From positions 5,717,501 through 5,781,500 of the forward strand of contig NZ_CP150269.1 of the NCBI RefSeq assembly GCF_037976825.1: DNA of 64,000 nucleotides, read 5' to 3'. This DNA is from Paenibacillus sp. FSL K6-1330. Its GTDB lineage: Bacteria > Bacillota > Bacilli > Paenibacillales > Paenibacillaceae. Each line of letters starts with the position of its first letter. Within the stretch, counting starts at the first letter, position 1. Below the pieces are notes generated by a model. That model was not told the DNA's origin. It saw only the letters and a program-made list of their open reading frames with translations, and made no database searches. Made by a program: the position numbers and the translations under genes. Shown piece by piece: positions 1-8,763 of the stretch.

Positions 1-660
1 GACCCCCGACAGAGCGGCAGGCAGCACAATTTTCAGTGCAACCTCAAATCGGGTAGCACCGAGCGCGTAGGCACCGTGACGAAGACTCTTGGGTACTGCA
101 CGCATCGCGTCTTCACTTAAAGATGAAATCATCGGCAGGACCATGATCCCTACCACGATACCCGCGCTAAGCGCATTGAATATACCCATGTTGGGAAAAA
201 TCTTTTGAAGGAATGGCGTTACCGTTTCAAGCGCAAAATATCCATAAACAATCGTTGGTACACCAGCCAATACTTCAAGCACTGGCTTTACAACCCCCCG
301 AACCCGGGCAGGAGCGTATTCATTGAGATAAATAGCGCATGCCAAGCCGATAGGCACTGCGAATAGAATCGCAATGCCTGTAATCAGCAATGTGCCGCCC
401 AGCAGGGGCAGCACGCCGAATTCTTTTGGAGGGAGAATCGGACTCCATGTCGTTCCAGTCAGAAAGGACCATACCGGTACTTCCTTGAAGAAGATCACGG
501 ATTCCTGCAGAAGCGTATATACAATACCGATGGTAGTAAACACCGAAAGCAGGGCACACAAGCCGAGTAAGATTGGAATGATTTTGTCTGAGATGCGTGT
601 TTTGCTTCGACGGAATGTCATGCTTTTTGTGTTTACCGCCACGGGTGAAGTTTTGTTCAT
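1..660 (-). CDS. pstC: Phosphate ABC transporter permease PstC (5' part, cut by window edge)
   Basis: This is the N-terminal 220 residues of a PstC-type inner-membrane permease; the C-terminus lies beyond the left edge. The start is the ATG ending at 660, preceded by an AGAGGAGA ribosome binding site. A short polar N-terminus is followed by a hydrophobic segment at about residues 26-50. Family-typical stretches then follow: GTLLITG, the YLNEYAP turn and the [12 protein letters not shown] segment. By family knowledge it forms the PstSCAB high-affinity phosphate channel with PstA, PstB and PstS. It lies 59 nt downstream of pstS and should share the PhoP-controlled promoter upstream of pstS. Confidence 0.93.
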   Translation of the reverse strand, partial: MNKTSPVAVNTKSMTFRRSKTRISDKIIPILLGLCALLSVFTTIGIVYTLLQESVIFFKEVPVWSFLTGTTWSPILPPKEFGVLPLLGGTLLITGIAILFAVPIGLACAIYLNEYAPARVRGVVKPVLEVLAGVPTIVYGYFALETVTPFLQKIFPNMGIFNALSAGIVVGIMVLPMISSLSEDAMRAVPKSLRHGAYALGATRFEVALKIVLPAALSGV

Positions 661-685
661 TCTCCTCTTCCCTTTCTATGGGTCA

Positions 686-705
686 CCCGGAGGATTCCCT
701 CCGGG
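686..705 (-). promoter_or_regulatory. Intercistronic hairpin between pstS and pstC
   Basis: An 8-bp perfect stem (CCCGGAGG/CCTCCGGG) with a 4-nt loop sits in the pstS-pstC gap. No U-tract follows, so it looks like an mRNA-stabilising or partial-attenuation hairpin rather than a full terminator. Such hairpins often keep the binding-protein transcript more abundant than the permease transcript; that role is inferred here. Confidence 0.6.
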
Positions 706-719
706 CATCTAGTCTTTAA

Positions 720-1739
720 TTATTTTGCCAACTTGTCTTTTTCTGCTTTGTACTGATCATCTTGAAGCGGTACGAATCCGACTTCGCCAGCAAGACTAGC
801 GGCATTCTCAAGGTAGAAGTTCATGAATGCACTCACTTCTGGACGCTCAAGCTCTTTATCGTTAACATAGAGCAGCAGCGGACGGGACAATGGAGCGTAG
901 CTGTTATCCTTGATCGTTTCCATGCTTGGAGCTACTGTAGCCGTACCGTTATCAATCGGAACCAGCTTCAACTTGTCTTGGTTCTCTTCATAGAAGGAGA
1001 ATCCGAAGTATCCGATGGAGTTCTTGTCACCAGCTACCCCTTGTACGACTGCGTTTGTATCGGCACTGAACGTAATTTGGCTATCGTTTCTGCTTGCTTG
1101 CGCTTCACCGTTAATTGCTTCTGTGAAGTAATCAAATGTACCGTGGTCAGTACCTGGCGAGTAAATCTTGATTTCCTCTGCCGGCCATCCTTCACGAACG
1201 TCAGCCCATGTTTTTACGGTGCTGTTTGGCTCGTAAATTTTCTTGAGCTCATCCACGGTCAATTTATCTACGAATTCATTGCTTGGATTAACAACGACGG
1301 ACAGTCCGTCATAAGCTACCAGAACCTCATGATAGGTAATGCCATTGGCTTTTGCTTCCTCAGCTTCGCTGTCTTTAATTGGACGGGAAGCATTGGACAC
1401 TGCGATCTCGCTGTTGTTAAAACGTTTGAAGCCAGCGCCTGTTCCGCCTGTTCCGATTGGAATACGGACATCAGGGTTAGCTGCACCGAACTCTTCAGCA
1501 ACCGCTTCGGTTAATGGATGCAGTGTACTTGAACCATCAATTTCAATTGTTCCTGTCAAAGCTGTTGAGGTATTTTCCTCTGTTTGCTGTGCTGAACCAT
1601 TCTCTTTATTTTCTCCTGAAGCACCGCCGGAAGTTCCTCCTCCGCATGCTGCCAAAAGTGTGCTCAGCATTAACACCAATACGAGAATACCTGCTGGTTT
1701 ACGACCCCTTCTTCTAAACAAACGAATCCACTCCTTCAA
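720..1739 (-). CDS. pstS: Phosphate-binding lipoprotein PstS
   Basis: A 339-residue extracytoplasmic phosphate-binding protein. Residues 1-32 form a lipoprotein signal: a basic start, a hydrophobic core and the lipobox LLAAC with Cys32 as the lipidation site. A Gly/Ser-rich linker follows. Phosphate-contact regions of the PstS family are visible: the IDGSSTLHPL segment, GTGGTGAGFKRF and the YSPGTDHGTFDYF loop. It delivers phosphate to PstC/PstA. It is the first gene of the pst transcript and has a well-formed PhoP box 50-90 bp upstream, so induction under phosphate limitation is expected. Confidence 0.95.
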   Translation of the reverse strand: MKEWIRLFRRRGRKPAGILVLVLMLSTLLAACGGGTSGGASGENKENGSAQQTEENTSTALTGTIEIDGSSTLHPLTEAVAEEFGAANPDVRIPIGTGGTGAGFKRFNNSEIAVSNASRPIKDSEAEEAKANGITYHEVLVAYDGLSVVVNPSNEFVDKLTVDELKKIYEPNSTVKTWADVREGWPAEEIKIYSPGTDHGTFDYFTEAINGEAQASRNDSQITFSADTNAVVQGVAGDKNSIGYFGFSFYEENQDKLKLVPIDNGTATVAPSMETIKDNSYAPLSRPLLLYVNDKELERPEVSAFMNFYLENAASLAGEVGFVPLQDDQYKAEKDKLAK

Positions 1740-1790
1740 AATGGTTGTTGTCTCTACTTCCTGCTTACAATATTGATAATAATCCCGGAA

Positions 1791-1829
1791 TGTAATAGCA
1801 GTTTCTTAGAAATGTAAACGCAGTGTAAA
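1791..1829 (-). promoter_or_regulatory. PhoP box upstream of pstS (four 11-bp-spaced repeats)
   Basis: Read toward pstS, four hexamers stand exactly 11 bp apart: TTTACA, TTTACA, AAGAAA and ATTACA. Three fit the Bacillus PhoP repeat TT(A/C/T)ACA with 5-bp spacers and one is degenerate. The array ends 51 bp before the pstS start codon, the usual position for a PhoP-activated promoter. The PhoP/PhoR-type genes lie about 1.4 kb away. Confidence 0.85.
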
Positions 1830-1849
1830 ATATTTTAATAAAAGTAGAG

Positions 1850-3040
1850 TTATAGATTCGATCTTTCTTCCTTGATCGAAGATTCGCCGGTGTTCATTCC
1901 AGCAAGCTCATCCTTAACCCGCTCCACACGCCTAACGGTTTCCTCGGCCAGTTGATAAACCTGGCTCCCGGATTTCTCCACCTCTTGAACGGCGTTGTCC
2001 ATTTCATTAAACATCTGGGCACCTTCCGTTACATACCCCTCGCAGGATTGAATTTCCTTCAGCGATGATACGGCCCCCTTGGCTGTATCTGCTGCCAGCC
2101 GCTGGATTTGCTCCAGCAGCTGCGATATATCCCCTGAGAGCTTGCGTGTTTGTTTAGCCAGCGATTGTACCTCTGCCGCAACCACTTGAAATCCCCGCCC
2201 ATGCTCGCCGGCATGTGCGGCTTCAATCGAGGCATTCATTGCCAGCAGACTGCTTTGGTTCGCAAGCTCGGTAATCATGCCGGTTATGGAAAAAATGCGG
2301 CTGGCATCCGCCGCGAGCTCGGAGGCCTGGCCTTCACGCTTCGTCATATCCTCCACAAGGCCAAGGTACGAGGTTCGGACAAGATCCAGTTTCTCCTTCC
2401 CGGTTTGAGACCACTCCCTCATCCGTATACATTCCGAGTTCGTTCTCGCTGCTGCCGTTCGGACGTCGGTTAATGAGGATTGAATGTTCCGGGTATGCCG
2501 GTAGCTTTCCTGCAGGATCAGTTCCCGCTTCTCTTCCGCCTCCGCTTGGAGCCCGCTGGACAGACTCATCAGATCCCGGACGGTAAGCACACCTTGCAGT
2601 TGGTTTGAATCCGTGATCAGGACACAATCATAGAATTTTGAATCCGGGCGCTGTAGGGACAATTCCAGCAGCGTTCCGACCTTCTCGGATATATCGACAC
2701 GCATCGGTTGATGGTCCGCAAACTGGAAGGCGGGCTTGGAATAATACAGGTCAACGGCAAACCTGCCCATCATTCGCTGGTAAAACACATCCCGCATGAT
2801 CAGTCCTGCTGGTGTGTCTGCCTCATCGCAATAATTAACACACGGAATACGCGGGTCCTTCGCAAAAACATTCAACACATCAAGGCAGGATTCAGTCTTT
2901 CCTATAACAGGGACCCTTCTTATGTATTGCCGATATAAATCACCTGCTTCAGGCTCGTTTGCTACTTGTCCATCAAGTTCCGGCTCTACCTCCATCTTCA
3001 TTCTCTCTGTCTGATTTGGTTTGGTTTGAAGCAGTGTCAT
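1850..3040 (-). CDS. Soluble CBS-pair / methyl-accepting chemotaxis-type signalling protein
   Basis: A 396-residue protein with no membrane segment or signal peptide. Residues about 40-165 look like two CBS motifs (VPVIGKTES and VLITDSNQLQGVLTVRDLM), a fold that usually binds adenine nucleotides. After a short coiled coil, residues about 195-390 form a methyl-accepting signalling domain with the conserved hairpin tip containing NASIEAAHAGEHGRGF. By family logic a small ligand sensed by the CBS pair would modulate a CheA-type kinase or another partner from the cytoplasm. It sits between phoP and the PhoP-boxed pst genes on the same strand. A link to phosphate or energy status is an inference from position only. 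Confidence 0.8.
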   Translation of the reverse strand: MTLLQTKPNQTERMKMEVEPELDGQVANEPEAGDLYRQYIRRVPVIGKTESCLDVLNVFAKDPRIPCVNYCDEADTPAGLIMRDVFYQRMMGRFAVDLYYSKPAFQFADHQPMRVDISEKVGTLLELSLQRPDSKFYDCVLITDSNQLQGVLTVRDLMSLSSGLQAEAEEKRELILQESYRHTRNIQSSLTDVRTAAARTNSECIRMREWSQTGKEKLDLVRTSYLGLVEDMTKREGQASELAADASRIFSITGMITELANQSSLLAMNASIEAAHAGEHGRGFQVVAAEVQSLAKQTRKLSGDISQLLEQIQRLAADTAKGAVSSLKEIQSCEGYVTEGAQMFNEMDNAVQEVEKSGSQVYQLAEETVRRVERVKDELAGMNTGESSIKEERSNL

Positions 3041-3193
3041 GCGCCTTCACCCCTTCTTCATCTGGTCCTTTAGACGCATCTTACCGAACAAGTATTATGG
3101 GAATATACTCGAATGATTAAGGGAGCGTAAACTACGGAAGGATAATCGCGGGGATATGAGACATTAGACACATCAGGATCTGACCAAAGACCC

Positions 3194-3236
3194 AAAAAAA
3201 AGACTCCTCATCATTTCAAACGGAATGATGGGAGCC
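3194..3236 (-). terminator. Rho-independent terminator overlapping the phoP stop codon
   Basis: A 13-bp stem with one mismatch pairs the last phoP codons with downstream sequence. The TGA stop lies in the loop and a run of eight T follows on the minus strand. The opposite strand also ends in a T-run, so it may act in both directions. Confidence 0.85.
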
Positions 3237-3947
3237 TTTTTTCGGATTTACTACAAGTTTATAACCAACCCCGCGAATGGAGTCAATGTGTACAGATTCA
3301 GGATCAAGCTCAAGCTTCTTGCGCAGGGAACTCACATGAACGTCCACGGTTCGCTGTCCGCCGATATAATCGAAGCCCCAGACCACGTTCATCAGATCAT
3401 CCCTTGTTAACACAACGCCCGGTTTTTTGGCCAGGTAGAGCAGCACTTCAAATTCTTTCGGCCTAAGATTAATGCTCTGGCCGCCAAGACGAACCTCGTA
3501 TTTCTCAGGATAGATTTCCAGTTGTCCAAGTGAGATGACATTTCCTTGATTATCTGTCGTCTTCACTTCATCGGCGTGACCGGAAACCCGGCGCATAACG
3601 GCCGATACGCGGGCCAGCAGCTCAGATACGCCAAATGGCTTGGTAATATAGTCATCCGCCCCCATCTTCAAACCTTGAACAACTTCTTCCTCGGCGTTCT
3701 TCGCGGTCAGAATGATGATCGGCGTGGTAATTCCGTTACTGCGAAGCTTCTCTAAAATCTGAAAGCCGTTCATGCCAGGCAGCATGACATCCAGCAGGAT
3801 CAGATCATATTCATGATGCGACGCTTTCTCGTAACCTGCGGTACCGTGTTCCTCTACCTCGACTTGAAAACCTTCCTGCGTCAGATTGTAAGACAACAGC
3901 CGCGAAAGTGTCGGCTCATCTTCGATAACCAGCATGCGTTGCGTCAA
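3216..3947 (-). CDS. phoP: OmpR/PhoB-family response regulator, PhoP type
   Basis: A 243-residue response regulator. The receiver domain (about 1-120) has the acidic pocket EDE near residue 10, phospho-acceptor Asp53 in LLDVMLPG, and the switch Lys in DDYITKPFG. The C-terminal winged-helix domain carries RPKEFEVLLYLA and the recognition region ending in VDVHVSSLRKKLE, typical of PhoB/OmpR DNA-binding domains. It is 70 nt downstream of the kinase gene, and a PhoP box lies nearby at pstS. Assignment as PhoP rests on sequence type and context; many OmpR regulators look alike. Confidence 0.85.
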   Translation of the reverse strand: MTQRMLVIEDEPTLSRLLSYNLTQEGFQVEVEEHGTAGYEKASHHEYDLILLDVMLPGMNGFQILEKLRSNGITTPIIILTAKNAEEEVVQGLKMGADDYITKPFGVSELLARVSAVMRRVSGHADEVKTTDNQGNVISLGQLEIYPEKYEVRLGGQSINLRPKEFEVLLYLAKKPGVVLTRDDLMNVVWGFDYIGGQRTVDVHVSSLRKKLELDPESVHIDSIRGVGYKLVVNPKKGSHHSV

Positions 3948-4017
3948 TGTTACCCCCGCCCTTACCTTGATAATTGGACTGCTTATGCAAGTATATCAAC
4001 AGAATGTTAACGGAGTG

Positions 4018-5832
4018 TTAACTCCCTGTCTCCTGGGTTTCCTGCAATATCGGAAGCTCAATAATGAAGGAGCTGCCGATTCCGAGCTCGCTCTCCACCT
4101 TGATGGTTCCGTGATGAAGATCCACCAGATGCTTCACGATTGATAGTCCAAGCCCCGTTCCGCCTGATCCGCGCGAACGCGCTTTATCCACCCGATAGAA
4201 TCGTTCAAATATACGGGGAAGATCTTTCTTCGGAATGCCAATCCCCGAATCCTTAACGATGAATTCCACAATATCCTCGGCGTTCCCATGACTATGCTTT
4301 TCAAGAGCCGTTAATTTTACTCGTCCGCCTTCTTGCGTGTAACTGATCGCGTTCGAGAGCAGATTCATAAATATCTGGCGGAGCTTGTCCTCGTCTCCCT
4401 CCATAAACAGCTCTTCCGGAATGTCGAGCTCCAGGCTGATCCGCTTCTTCTCTGCGACCGTGCGCATCATTTCGGATATCGTATCAAAGAACGCCGACAG
4501 ATGAATCGGCGAATAATCCATCTGAATCCGCTTGGATTCGATCTTGGACAGCTCTAGAATGTCACCGATCAGCCGGTTCAGCCGCTCGGACTCGTCATAA
4601 ATAATCTGGAGGAAGGAACGCGATGTCTTCTCATCGGTAACCCCGCCACCAAGCAGCGTTTCGGCAAACCCTTTAACCGCAGCGAGCGGAGTCTTCAGCT
4701 CGTGAGACACGTTGGCTACAAATTCGCTCCGCATGCGTTCAAGTCTGCGGATATCACTTACATCCTGCAGGAGGAACAGCATGCCTCTATATGACTCCTG
4801 CTCTTCCTCCTGCATCATCGCAACCCCATCCAGGCGGATGATCGATTCCACCGGATAATAAATGTTGCGCTCTTCATGGAAGCCTTCCTTGCTCTCCAAG
4901 CCTTGCTCCATCAGTTTGGTCAATTCATAATGCTGCTTGAGCTCACGGTACGATTTGCCTGTTATCACTTCGGCATTAATGCCGAGCATTCGCTCGGCAG
5001 CCCGGTTCACAAGAATAATCTGACCTGCTCCGTTCACCATGACGATACCGCCTGTCATATTGTTTAGAACGCTTTGCAGCAAATCCTCATTATCCCGTAT
5101 CGTCCGCAGTTGGGTCTGCAGGCTGTCGGCCATTCCGTTAATCGCTTGCGCCAATTGACCGATCTCGTCCTTACGGTGAATCTTCACCCTCGCATCATAT
5201 TCAAGGCTCGATATCCGTCTGGCAACGCGCGTGATTTTCTCTAGCGGTGACGTCAATCCTTTAGCGACACGATAACTCACCAGGGCAGCAATCAGGAACA
5301 ACACCAGCAGGCCAATCCCCATGACGGTCCAGCCTTGCCTGACTCCCTGGTCCACTGCTTTCAGGCTAACCGACAATCTGACGAATCCGTCAAAATTCTC
5401 TCCGGACTTGACCGGAAGAGCAACGTAGAGCATGTCCTGCTCAAGCGTATCGCTCCGGCGAATGGTACTCCCGCGGCCTTCTTTAACCGCCTGAAGCATC
5501 TCTTCGCGATAAGCGTGGTTATCCATAGTTAACGGATCACTTTCCGAATCCCCGATGACCTTGCCATCCTTCAATATAAATGTCACTCTCGACTCGGACA
5601 GCTCCTCAAGCTGTATGGATCTGTTGGTATAATACGTGATAGCATCCGCGCTGTCCGCATCCGGAAACTCCATCATCGTCTGCAGAAGCCGAATCTCCCG
5701 GACCATATTGTCCTCCAGCAGCTGAACATGGGACTGCTTGAATACCGTCACCATAGCCAGTCCTGCCGCGAGCATAGATAACCCAATTAAAGTAAGCATA
5801 ATCAGAGTCAAACGATTGCGATACTGCCTCAT
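4018..5832 (-). CDS. phoR: PhoR-type sensor histidine kinase
   Basis: A 604-residue membrane kinase. Membrane segments at about 8-30 and 169-190 flank an extracytoplasmic sensor region. These are followed by HAMP (about 191-243), a PAS domain (about 245-360), HisKA with phospho-acceptor His377 in NVSHELKTPL, and a HATPase domain with N, G1 and G2 boxes (NLLSNAISYT, DSGIGIP, GTGLGLSI). The order sensor-HAMP-PAS-HisKA-HATPase matches Bacillus PhoR. It phosphorylates PhoP when phosphate is short. Here the kinase gene precedes the regulator gene, the reverse of the Bacillus phoP-phoR order. Confidence 0.85.
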   Translation of the reverse strand: MRQYRNRLTLIMLTLIGLSMLAAGLAMVTVFKQSHVQLLEDNMVREIRLLQTMMEFPDADSADAITYYTNRSIQLEELSESRVTFILKDGKVIGDSESDPLTMDNHAYREEMLQAVKEGRGSTIRRSDTLEQDMLYVALPVKSGENFDGFVRLSVSLKAVDQGVRQGWTVMGIGLLVLFLIAALVSYRVAKGLTSPLEKITRVARRISSLEYDARVKIHRKDEIGQLAQAINGMADSLQTQLRTIRDNEDLLQSVLNNMTGGIVMVNGAGQIILVNRAAERMLGINAEVITGKSYRELKQHYELTKLMEQGLESKEGFHEERNIYYPVESIIRLDGVAMMQEEEQESYRGMLFLLQDVSDIRRLERMRSEFVANVSHELKTPLAAVKGFAETLLGGGVTDEKTSRSFLQIIYDESERLNRLIGDILELSKIESKRIQMDYSPIHLSAFFDTISEMMRTVAEKKRISLELDIPEELFMEGDEDKLRQIFMNLLSNAISYTQEGGRVKLTALEKHSHGNAEDIVEFIVKDSGIGIPKKDLPRIFERFYRVDKARSRGSGGTGLGLSIVKHLVDLHHGTIKVESELGIGSSFIIELPILQETQETGS

Positions 5833-5857
5833 GGTCTCTCCTCTTTCTGCCGCGTGA

Positions 5858-6829
5858 TCATTTTGGATAACTTACCGCCCGTGTGCGTCTTCGGTGAAAT
5901 AACGCATGAATGATGGTCGCCGCTGGCTGCTGGAACATAATGCCAAGCACCACCGGGATGGAAGCCTGGGGTGAGAAATACGTTGTAGCCAGCACCATCC
6001 CGAGTGATATATTACGCATTCCGGACGCGTATGTAAATGTAATTTGCATTTCCCGTGTCGGTCCCGGCATCGCATACGAGCCAAAATAACCAAGCAAATA
6101 ACAGATCACAATCAACGTGAAAACAACCGGGATAACCACCAGCATCTCATCCTTCATGCCTGCTGCATGGGGAGCGATGGCAGCTGCATTCAGCATAACC
6201 ACGAGCATAAAAAACACCTTCGAGATCGGCTGGGCTACGGGAGCCGACCAGTCTTTAATCCGTCCTTTGGAGCCTTCATACAGCATCACCCCGATCACAG
6301 TGGGCAATACCACCATGGTCAGCAAATCGAGAATCAGCTCAGACGCATTCCAGGTAACCAAAGCATCCCCGATAAACATATCCATCAAAGCCGGTACGAC
6401 TAGTGGACTGAGTATGGTATCCAGCACGACCACCGCTAAGATGAATGGAACGCTGCCGCCGGAGCTCCCGACCCACATCACCGAGGATATCCCCAGCGGA
6501 ATGATCGCGAACAGCAGCAAGCCGATCGTATAATCCGAGTGCGCACCAAACACAGCCGAGCCCAGTGCATAAGCAAGCACCGGTGCGGCCGCATGGGCAA
6601 GAAACAGCGTCAACATAACGGCAAAGGGGCGTTTTAGAACTCCTTGCAGATGACGGATCCCACAGCCAAGCGCCATAACCAGTGTAATATAACCGAATAA
6701 ATAAGGAATCCAGTGAACAAAGCCCAGCAAGACATCCGAGAGCAGCCAGCCTAGCACCAGCGAGCCGGGAATCAAGAGAAAGGTGTACTTTTCAAACCAA
6801 GATGCAAAGGCTAGTCCAAAACTTCTCAC
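5858..6829 (-). CDS. Bile acid:sodium symporter (BASS/SBF) family transporter
   Basis: About 323 residues with roughly ten hydrophobic segments and a fold-typical central stretch (PLGISSVMWVGSSGG ... VLDTILSPL). The second-half motif TYASGMRNISLG resembles the conserved sodium-site region of bile acid:sodium symporters. A longer frame opens upstream, but GGGAGG 5 nt before the GTG at 6829 favours that start, which removes 23 polar residues. Substrate is unknown; the family moves organic anions with sodium. It ends 25 nt before phoR on the same strand, so the two may be co-transcribed. Confidence 0.8.
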   Translation of the reverse strand: MRSFGLAFASWFEKYTFLLIPGSLVLGWLLSDVLLGFVHWIPYLFGYITLVMALGCGIRHLQGVLKRPFAVMLTLFLAHAAAPVLAYALGSAVFGAHSDYTIGLLLFAIIPLGISSVMWVGSSGGSVPFILAVVVLDTILSPLVVPALMDMFIGDALVTWNASELILDLLTMVVLPTVIGVMLYEGSKGRIKDWSAPVAQPISKVFFMLVVMLNAAAIAPHAAGMKDEMLVVIPVVFTLIVICYLLGYFGSYAMPGPTREMQITFTYASGMRNISLGMVLATTYFSPQASIPVVLGIMFQQPAATIIHALFHRRRTRAVSYPK

Positions 6830-6935
6830 CTGTTTCCTCCCATGTCTGAATTGACGTATTTGACTTTCATCATAAACCGGAGTGTGCGAAAACCGCAACG
6901 AAAATTCGAAATAAGGGCCTACCTCCCCTGCTCAA

Positions 6936-6973
6936 CAAAAAACATCGACCGGCACATAATGGCCAATCGATGC
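6936..6973 (-). terminator. Terminator downstream of fumarase
   Basis: An imperfect stem of about 10 bp (CATCGATTGGCC against GCCGGTCGATG) is followed by a T-run on the minus strand, shortly after the fumarase stop codon. Confidence 0.75.
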
Positions 6974-6991
6974 TTCTTCAGATGCTCTGGA

Positions 6992-8545
6992 TTAGGAGAA
7001 CACCGGCTCTTTAAACATGGCCAGCTTCTCTGCCGAATCCTTGCTCACATCGGCATGCAGGCTATTTCCGTGTGAATCCATCGTGACGATAGCGGCAAAG
7101 CCATCAACCTCCAAATGCCACATCGCTTCCGGAATGCCAAACTCCATGAAATCCACGCCGTTTACTTTTTTAATGCATCTTGCGTAATACTGAGCGGCCC
7201 CGCCGATTGCATTCAAATACACGCCGCCATGCTCCTGCAGGGCTTGCAGCGTCTTCGAACCCATGCCGCCTTTTCCGATGACCGCGCGAATGCCGAATTT
7301 TTTCAAAATATCGCGCTGGTACGGCTCCTCGCGAATGCTGGTTGTTGGGCCTGCAGCCTTGACATGCCATCCCTCTTCATCCTGCATCATAACCGGACCG
7401 CAGTGATAAATCACGGATCCGTTCAGATCGATAGGAGCATCGTGATCCATCAGGTATTTATGAAGCGCATCCCGTCCGGTATGCATCTCGCCTCGGATAA
7501 CCACCACGTCCCCAACGCGCAAAGAACGAATTTGCTCCTCGCTGATCGGGGTCTGCAGCACCACTTCGCGGCCCTTGGAATCACTTGGACCGGCGTCTTC
7601 GGCTTGGGACACAGCCGTTTCGGAATTTGCGTTCATCTGCACCTCGCTGCCCGCTTCATACAGCCAGTCCGTGATCTCCCCGGTTTCCGGCTCAATCAAT
7701 ACGCCCTGACGGCGGAATGCCCAGCAGTTATAAGCAACCGATACAAAAAAACTTGCCGGCAAACGGTTCATCGCACCGATCTTGCAGCCGAGCAGCGTGA
7801 CTTCTCCGCCAAAACCCATTGTCCCGATCCCCAGCTTATTTGCATTTTCCAATATGTAATCTTCGAGCTTCGCCAAATCTTCATTCGGGTTCACATCTTC
7901 CACATGACGGAACAGCTGATGCTTCGCAAGCTCATAACCGGTCGTCCGGTCGCCTCCGATGCCTACGCCGATAAATCCAGCGCTGCAGCCCTGACCTTGT
8001 GCTTGATACACGGCATGCATGATGCATTTGCGGATCCCGTCCAGATCACGACCCGCTTTCCCCAATCCTTCAAGGTCTGCAGGAAGACTGTACTGGATAT
8101 TTTTGTTCTCGCAGCCGCCCCCTTTCAGGATGAGACGGACGTCCACCTTATCCTGCTCCCATTGCTCGAAATGGATGACGGGCGTGCCAGGACCGAGATT
8201 ATCCCCGCTGTTAGCGCCAGTCAACGAATCCACCGAGTTTGGACGCAGCTTGCCATCCTTCGTCGCGCGAATCACTGCGGAGTAAATCGCCTTCTTCATC
8301 TCGATTTGGTTCGCACCCACCGGTGTATGCACGATGAATGTTGGCATGCCGGTATCCTGGCAGATCGGCGATACTTCCTGCTCGGCCATCTCAATATTTT
8401 GAGCGATTGTTGCCAGCGCCAGCCCCGCTCGCGTTGCCGCATCCTCAGACGCTCGCCCGCGGTTGACTGCTCTTCGCACATCTCCGGGCAAATTCGTGGA
8501 GGTTTCTACAATCAATCGATACATGCTTTCTTCAAATAATTTCAT
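6992..8545 (-). CDS. Class I fumarate hydratase (fused alpha/beta, Fe-S type)
   Basis: A 517-residue hydro-lyase converting fumarate and malate in the TCA cycle. The N-terminal two thirds match the class I alpha domain, with the Cys motif CQDTGMP near residue 63, the GIGGDRTTGYELA segment and further conserved Cys residues (KGGGCENKN, LLGCKIG) that would ligate a [4Fe-4S] cluster. The C-terminal third is the beta domain (VVIRGEMHTGRDALHKYL, KGGMGSK). Length is close to one-chain FumA-type enzymes. Such enzymes are oxygen- and iron-sensitive, so the sufCDSUB operon in this window is relevant. Bacillus subtilis uses a class II enzyme, which makes this type worth noting. Confidence 0.92.
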   Translation of the reverse strand: MKLFEESMYRLIVETSTNLPGDVRRAVNRGRASEDAATRAGLALATIAQNIEMAEQEVSPICQDTGMPTFIVHTPVGANQIEMKKAIYSAVIRATKDGKLRPNSVDSLTGANSGDNLGPGTPVIHFEQWEQDKVDVRLILKGGGCENKNIQYSLPADLEGLGKAGRDLDGIRKCIMHAVYQAQGQGCSAGFIGVGIGGDRTTGYELAKHQLFRHVEDVNPNEDLAKLEDYILENANKLGIGTMGFGGEVTLLGCKIGAMNRLPASFFVSVAYNCWAFRRQGVLIEPETGEITDWLYEAGSEVQMNANSETAVSQAEDAGPSDSKGREVVLQTPISEEQIRSLRVGDVVVIRGEMHTGRDALHKYLMDHDAPIDLNGSVIYHCGPVMMQDEEGWHVKAAGPTTSIREEPYQRDILKKFGIRAVIGKGGMGSKTLQALQEHGGVYLNAIGGAAQYYARCIKKVNGVDFMEFGIPEAMWHLEVDGFAAIVTMDSHGNSLHADVSKDSAEKLAMFKEPVFS

Positions 8546-8763
8546 AACGTTGGTAAACTCCTCTCTTTCATAACCCAGTCATGATAGCAAAAAAAGAATC
8601 ATTATAAACTGCCAATATTGTTATCATATCATATCATTTCGCACATGAAAGGGTTTACTTCAAAAAATGAAAGAGTAGAGAAAATGTGTTGATACACCCG
8701 TTTGATCGACCATACCAATCTATGAATTTCACATATATTGGTTAAGGAAAGGAGGTGATAGTT

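Noticed and set aside
7115..8539. Long plus-strand frame (474 codons) opposite fumarase
   Set aside because: It is antisense to a clearly recognised enzyme, has no ribosome site and its protein has no recognisable pattern. Such frames arise from codon bias.
8593..8607. Possible PerR box upstream of fumarase
   Set aside because: One half (TTATAAT) is exact but the other is poor, about 11 of 14 positions. In an AT-rich leader this can occur by chance.
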